Source of the DNA: Thermococci archaeon
Lineage (GTDB): Archaea; Methanobacteriota_B; Thermococci; Methanofastidiosales; B48-G16
Length of the DNA: 8,914 bases
Direction: 5' to 3'
Assembly: GCA_030668905.1 (NCBI GenBank)
Contig: DAOVEQ010000026.1
Span: 1 to 8,914, forward strand
Positions 6,540-8,914 of the stretch are shown here, piece by piece. The position numbers and the translations under genes were made by a program. The notes under the pieces are model-generated. The model made no database searches and was not told where the DNA came from. It was given only the letters and a program-made list of their open reading frames with translations. The stretch's first letter is position 1, and each line of letters opens with the position of its first letter.

Positions 6540-7214
6540 TTAAATTTTGGTTTCTTTATCTATTTTTCCATCTCTTAAAAAGATAATCCGTTCTGTGTTT
6601 CGCGTCATCTCCAGATCGTGGGTCACTATTATTATCGTCGTATTAAACTCAGTGTTCAACTGTTTTAATATCTCCATGATCTCCTGTCCTGTCTTTGTAT
6701 CTACAGAACCTGTCGGTTCATCTGCCAGGACTATTTTAGGATTATTTATCAGAGCTCTCGCCATAGCGACTCTCTGTTTCTGGCCTGCAGAAAGCTCGGA
6801 CGGTTTGTGCAGTGCTCTTTCTTTTAATCCGACAGCCTCCAATAGTTTTAATGCTCTTTCATACTTTTTCGGGTTTATACCTTCGGGAAGTAACGGTATG
6901 AGAACATTTTCCAGGGCAGTTAAACTGGCTATAAGATTATGATTCTGGAATACAAATCCTATTTTTTCCCTTCTTAGCATGTAAAGAATAGATTTCGGGA
7001 TTTTGGCAATATCTATACCGTCTATTATAACGCTCCCAGAAGTAGGAGTATCAAGAGCACCTATCTGGTCTAAAAGCGTTGTTTTGCCTGAGCCTGAAGG
7101 GCCGACGATGCTTAAAAACTCGCCCTCCTCTATTTTAATACTCACGCCATCTAAGGCTTTAACTATTATATCTCCAATTTTGTAGTATTTTTTTAAATCT
7201 ATGAGTTCTATCAT
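6540..7214 (-). CDS. ABC transporter ATPase, MacB/LolD type
   Basis: The 224-residue length is usual for MacB/LolD-type ATPases. Visible motifs in order are Walker A GPSGSGKT (38-45), Q-loop Gln90, signature LSAGQKQRV (141-149), Walker B IVLADE (161-166), D-loop residues SVD (170-172) and the switch His199 (VTHD). The signature has Ala in place of the usual second Gly position (LSGGQ), and the D-loop has Ser-Val where Asn-Leu is common. Both look tolerable, so the enzyme is probably active. It pairs with the permease encoded directly upstream, whose TGA is followed at once by this ATG. A GAGGA site inside the permease gene sets the start. Such ATPases power conformational work of the permease on substrates outside the membrane or in its outer leaflet rather than classic import. 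Confidence 0.96.
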   Translation of the reverse strand: MIELIDLKKYYKIGDIIVKALDGVSIKIEEGEFLSIVGPSGSGKTTLLDQIGALDTPTSGSVIIDGIDIAKIPKSILYMLRREKIGFVFQNHNLIASLTALENVLIPLLPEGINPKKYERALKLLEAVGLKERALHKPSELSAGQKQRVAMARALINNPKIVLADEPTGSVDTKTGQEIMEILKQLNTEFNTTIIIVTHDLEMTRNTERIIFLRDGKIDKETKI

Positions 7215-8348
7215 TCACTCATTCCTCAAAGCATCTATAGGATCTATTGAAGCAGCCTTGTAAGCAGGATATATTCCTCCAAAAACTCCAAGAGCAACAG
7301 CAAATAGCATTGCTTCTCCTACGAGGACCAAGGTTATGTTGGCCTGAAATCCTCTCAAAAAAGCTGCAAAAGCTATTGTAGTAAGTTTTCCTCCTCCAAT
7401 GCCAAGAATTCCTCCGAAAAGGCCCAGTAAAAACCCTTCAAGAAGTATCATTTTGAGAACATCATTGTTACTCCAGCCGACAGCTTTAAAAACCCCTATC
7501 TCCTTTGTTCTTTCTATTACTGACATCAACATCGTGTTCATAATTCCTATTCCGCCAACTATAGCTGCTATGGCAGATATAGCCCACGTCATTGTCTCTA
7601 TCGTATCCAGAAACTCGCTTATCTGTTCCGTCTGTTCAGACGAGGTTGTTGCTTCAACATCTGGAACTATCAAATTTATTCTCAAAGCAACTTCTTTTTC
7701 TGTTCCAGGTTTTTCGACCTTTACCCTCACCATATGTATTATATCAGGATCTACCCCTGCTACTTCTCTTGCAACATCTATGGGTATTGCCCTCATCTGA
7801 TCCATAATGAAGTTACCTGTCTCCATGATCCCCACTACTTCAAACTGTCTCTCGTAGAACTTTACTTTACTCCCCACTTTGAGGTCTTTCATCTTCGCAT
7901 ACGTGCTTCCCACTATCATTTTGTATCTATCGCTTGCTTGTAGAGCTCTTCCCTCTTTTACTTCCGTAGCAGATGTGCCGATAAGCTTCTCGGCCACAGG
8001 ATCGATACCGTAGACCTCAAAACTGCTGGGCCCCTGTCCACCTCCTGTCATTGCTTCTACATCTATAATGATCACCACGGGAGCAATGTATTTTACGCCT
8101 TTTATACCCTTTATTTTATCCATCACTGACTCATTCATGGGCTCCACAGTAAAGAAAGTTCCACTCGTGGTAACAGAGATGTCACCTGTGAGTGACCCCA
8201 TCACGTCGAGTGCACTGCTTTTCAATCCATTTGAGACGCCCACCAATGCAACGATGGCAGAGACACCTATCATTATTCCCAATAAAGATAGAAATGTTCT
8301 CGCCTTTCTCCTCAATATATTTTTGTAAACGATCTCCAAGAAGTTCAT
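7215..8348 (-). CDS. ABC transporter permease, MacB/FtsX family
   Basis: The 377-residue protein has the MacB plan. There is a short cytoplasmic N-terminus with basic RRKAR and a first membrane helix at about 19-40 (LLGIMIGVSAIVALVGV). An extracellular MacB-type domain spans about 41-252. Three C-terminal membrane helices lie at about 254-276, 299-328 and 338-361. The conserved cytoplasmic segment ERTKEIGVFKAVG (279-291) is the coupling region that meets the ATPase, and the end PAYKAASIDPIDALR is a strong family signature. The family moves lipoproteins, peptides or drugs, or transmits force to extracytoplasmic partners. In a single-membrane archaeon the likely role is export or cell-surface remodelling, which is inference. 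The gene starts four bases after the stop of the partial gene at 8353 and ends directly against the ATPase start, so the three genes form one transport unit. Confidence 0.96.
   Translation of the reverse strand: MNFLEIVYKNILRRKARTFLSLLGIMIGVSAIVALVGVSNGLKSSALDVMGSLTGDISVTTSGTFFTVEPMNESVMDKIKGIKGVKYIAPVVIIIDVEAMTGGGQGPSSFEVYGIDPVAEKLIGTSATEVKEGRALQASDRYKMIVGSTYAKMKDLKVGSKVKFYERQFEVVGIMETGNFIMDQMRAIPIDVAREVAGVDPDIIHMVRVKVEKPGTEKEVALRINLIVPDVEATTSSEQTEQISEFLDTIETMTWAISAIAAIVGGIGIMNTMLMSVIERTKEIGVFKAVGWSNNDVLKMILLEGFLLGLFGGILGIGGGKLTTIAFAAFLRGFQANITLVLVGEAMLFAVALGVFGGIYPAYKAASIDPIDALRNE
7223..7227 (-). promoter_or_regulatory. Ribosome binding site of the ABC ATPase gene
   Basis: GAGGA on the minus strand, eight bases before the ATG at 7214, lies within the last codons of the permease gene. 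It supports this start and separate ribosome loading in a tightly packed operon. Confidence 0.6.
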
Positions 8349-8352
8349 GGAC

Positions 8353-8914
8353 TCACTTCATTATTTTCTTCAGATCTCTGCGTTTCTTGTACCACCAGCC
8401 AATTATTCCTATTATGGCAAGTACAAAAACTCCTATTAACTGTTTTGTGTATGCTTTTCCCTCTTTTAGAGTTATGATATAACTATCCTCAAGAGTTTTT
8501 TTATTGCCGATCTCATCTTCGTACTCCACAAGAATCTTTATCTCGCATTTTTCACTTTCTGTATCGGGAATAACGGTATTAAAAACTGCTACACTGCTGT
8601 CTCCCTTCTTTATGCCGCCAACGTAGCTCATAAAATCTCCAAGTTCAGACGAAAATCCCACTTTCACAATTTTTGCATTCCCTGTTCCTATATTCTCGAG
8701 ATTAACAGATATTGTAACCTCTCCGCCTTTGAGGGGTATCTTCGGATCAGAGTCCACACCCTGAATTACTATTCGAGGAACACCTCTTATCTCCAATCCT
8801 ATTATATGTTTTTCGTTCACTATATTTCCAAGATCATCCAAATATGCAATGTTAAGTATTACGGGATAATTTCCAGAGTCCAGATCTTCGTTCACGCTTA
8901 AATCAAAACTCACC
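8353..8914 (-). CDS. COG1361-type S-layer-like surface protein, C-terminal part (partial at window edge)
   Basis: The reading frame runs off the window, so only the last 186 residues or so are seen. They contain the end of one beta-sandwich (GNYPVILNIAY, then IGLEIRG at about 38-44) and one complete CARDB/NEW3-like domain (about 45-150) with LENIGTGNAKIVKV and YVGGIKKGDSSVAVF. This pattern is typical of archaeal COG1361 S-layer-like proteins. A single membrane helix at about 159-175 (LIGVFVLAIIGIIGWWY) is followed by a basic tail with KKRR, which places the sandwich domains outside and the tail in the cytoplasm. The GTG at 8911-8913 is most likely an internal Val, because starting there would cut a domain in half. 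The stop is four bases from the permease start, so the protein is probably the extracellular partner of the ABC transporter. Confidence 0.88.
   Translation of the reverse strand, partial: VSFDLSVNEDLDSGNYPVILNIAYLDDLGNIVNEKHIIGLEIRGVPRIVIQGVDSDPKIPLKGGEVTISVNLENIGTGNAKIVKVGFSSELGDFMSYVGGIKKGDSSVAVFNTVIPDTESEKCEIKILVEYEDEIGNKKTLEDSYIITLKEGKAYTKQLIGVFVLAIIGIIGWWYKKRRDLKKIMK

Noticed and set aside
7399..7800. Plus-strand open frame of 133 codons opposite the permease gene
   Set aside because: It is a mirror of the permease codons, rich in Ser, Ile and Pro, without a Shine-Dalgarno site or recognisable motif.
8911..8913. GTG as a real start of the surface protein
   Set aside because: It falls inside a beta-sandwich domain, there is no room in the window for a ribosome binding site, and a signal peptide would be expected. 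It is read as an internal Val.

Overview
The window looks like part of a low-GC archaeal chromosome, most likely from the Euryarchaeota or a related lineage. Three things point this way. Arginine is coded mainly by AGA/AGG and isoleucine often by ATA. Several genes belong to families typical of archaea: a COG1031-type radical SAM protein, a COG1361-type S-layer-like protein next to a MacB-type ABC transporter, and a NIF3-like protein of about 270 residues. The leaders are A/T-rich with TATA-like stretches, and Shine-Dalgarno sites occur before some genes but not all. The exact lineage cannot be read from the sequence. No rRNA, tRNA, CRISPR array, insertion sequence or phage gene was seen.

Left part, plus strand (1-2306): a possible 3' end of an upstream gene is followed by a radical SAM enzyme (62-1528). 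Then, behind a strong ribosome binding site, comes a bactofilin-like protein with a long N-terminal coiled coil (1569-2306).

Right part, minus strand (8914 down to 2307): reading in the direction of transcription there are seven genes. The first three are a partial membrane-anchored COG1361-type extracellular protein, a MacB/FtsX-type permease and its ATPase. They are separated by 4 and 0 bases and form a complete-looking ABC export or envelope-remodelling unit. Eight bases on is a nitrilase-superfamily amidase. After an 83-base gap come a metal-dependent amidohydrolase and a NIF3-like protein, overlapping by ATGA. After a 93-base gap with promoter-like sequence and a perfect 12-bp tandem repeat comes an unrecognised all-helical protein with internal repeats.

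The two transcription directions converge at 2306/2307 with no base between the two stop codons. Each gene appears to carry the other's oligo-T termination signal inside its last codons.

The best candidates for undescribed biology are the repeat protein at 2307-3587 and the coiled-coil bactofilin facing it. Both look like structural or scaffold proteins. The transporter genes and the two amide hydrolases are probably cotranscribed or closely linked, but the sequence does not show a shared substrate.
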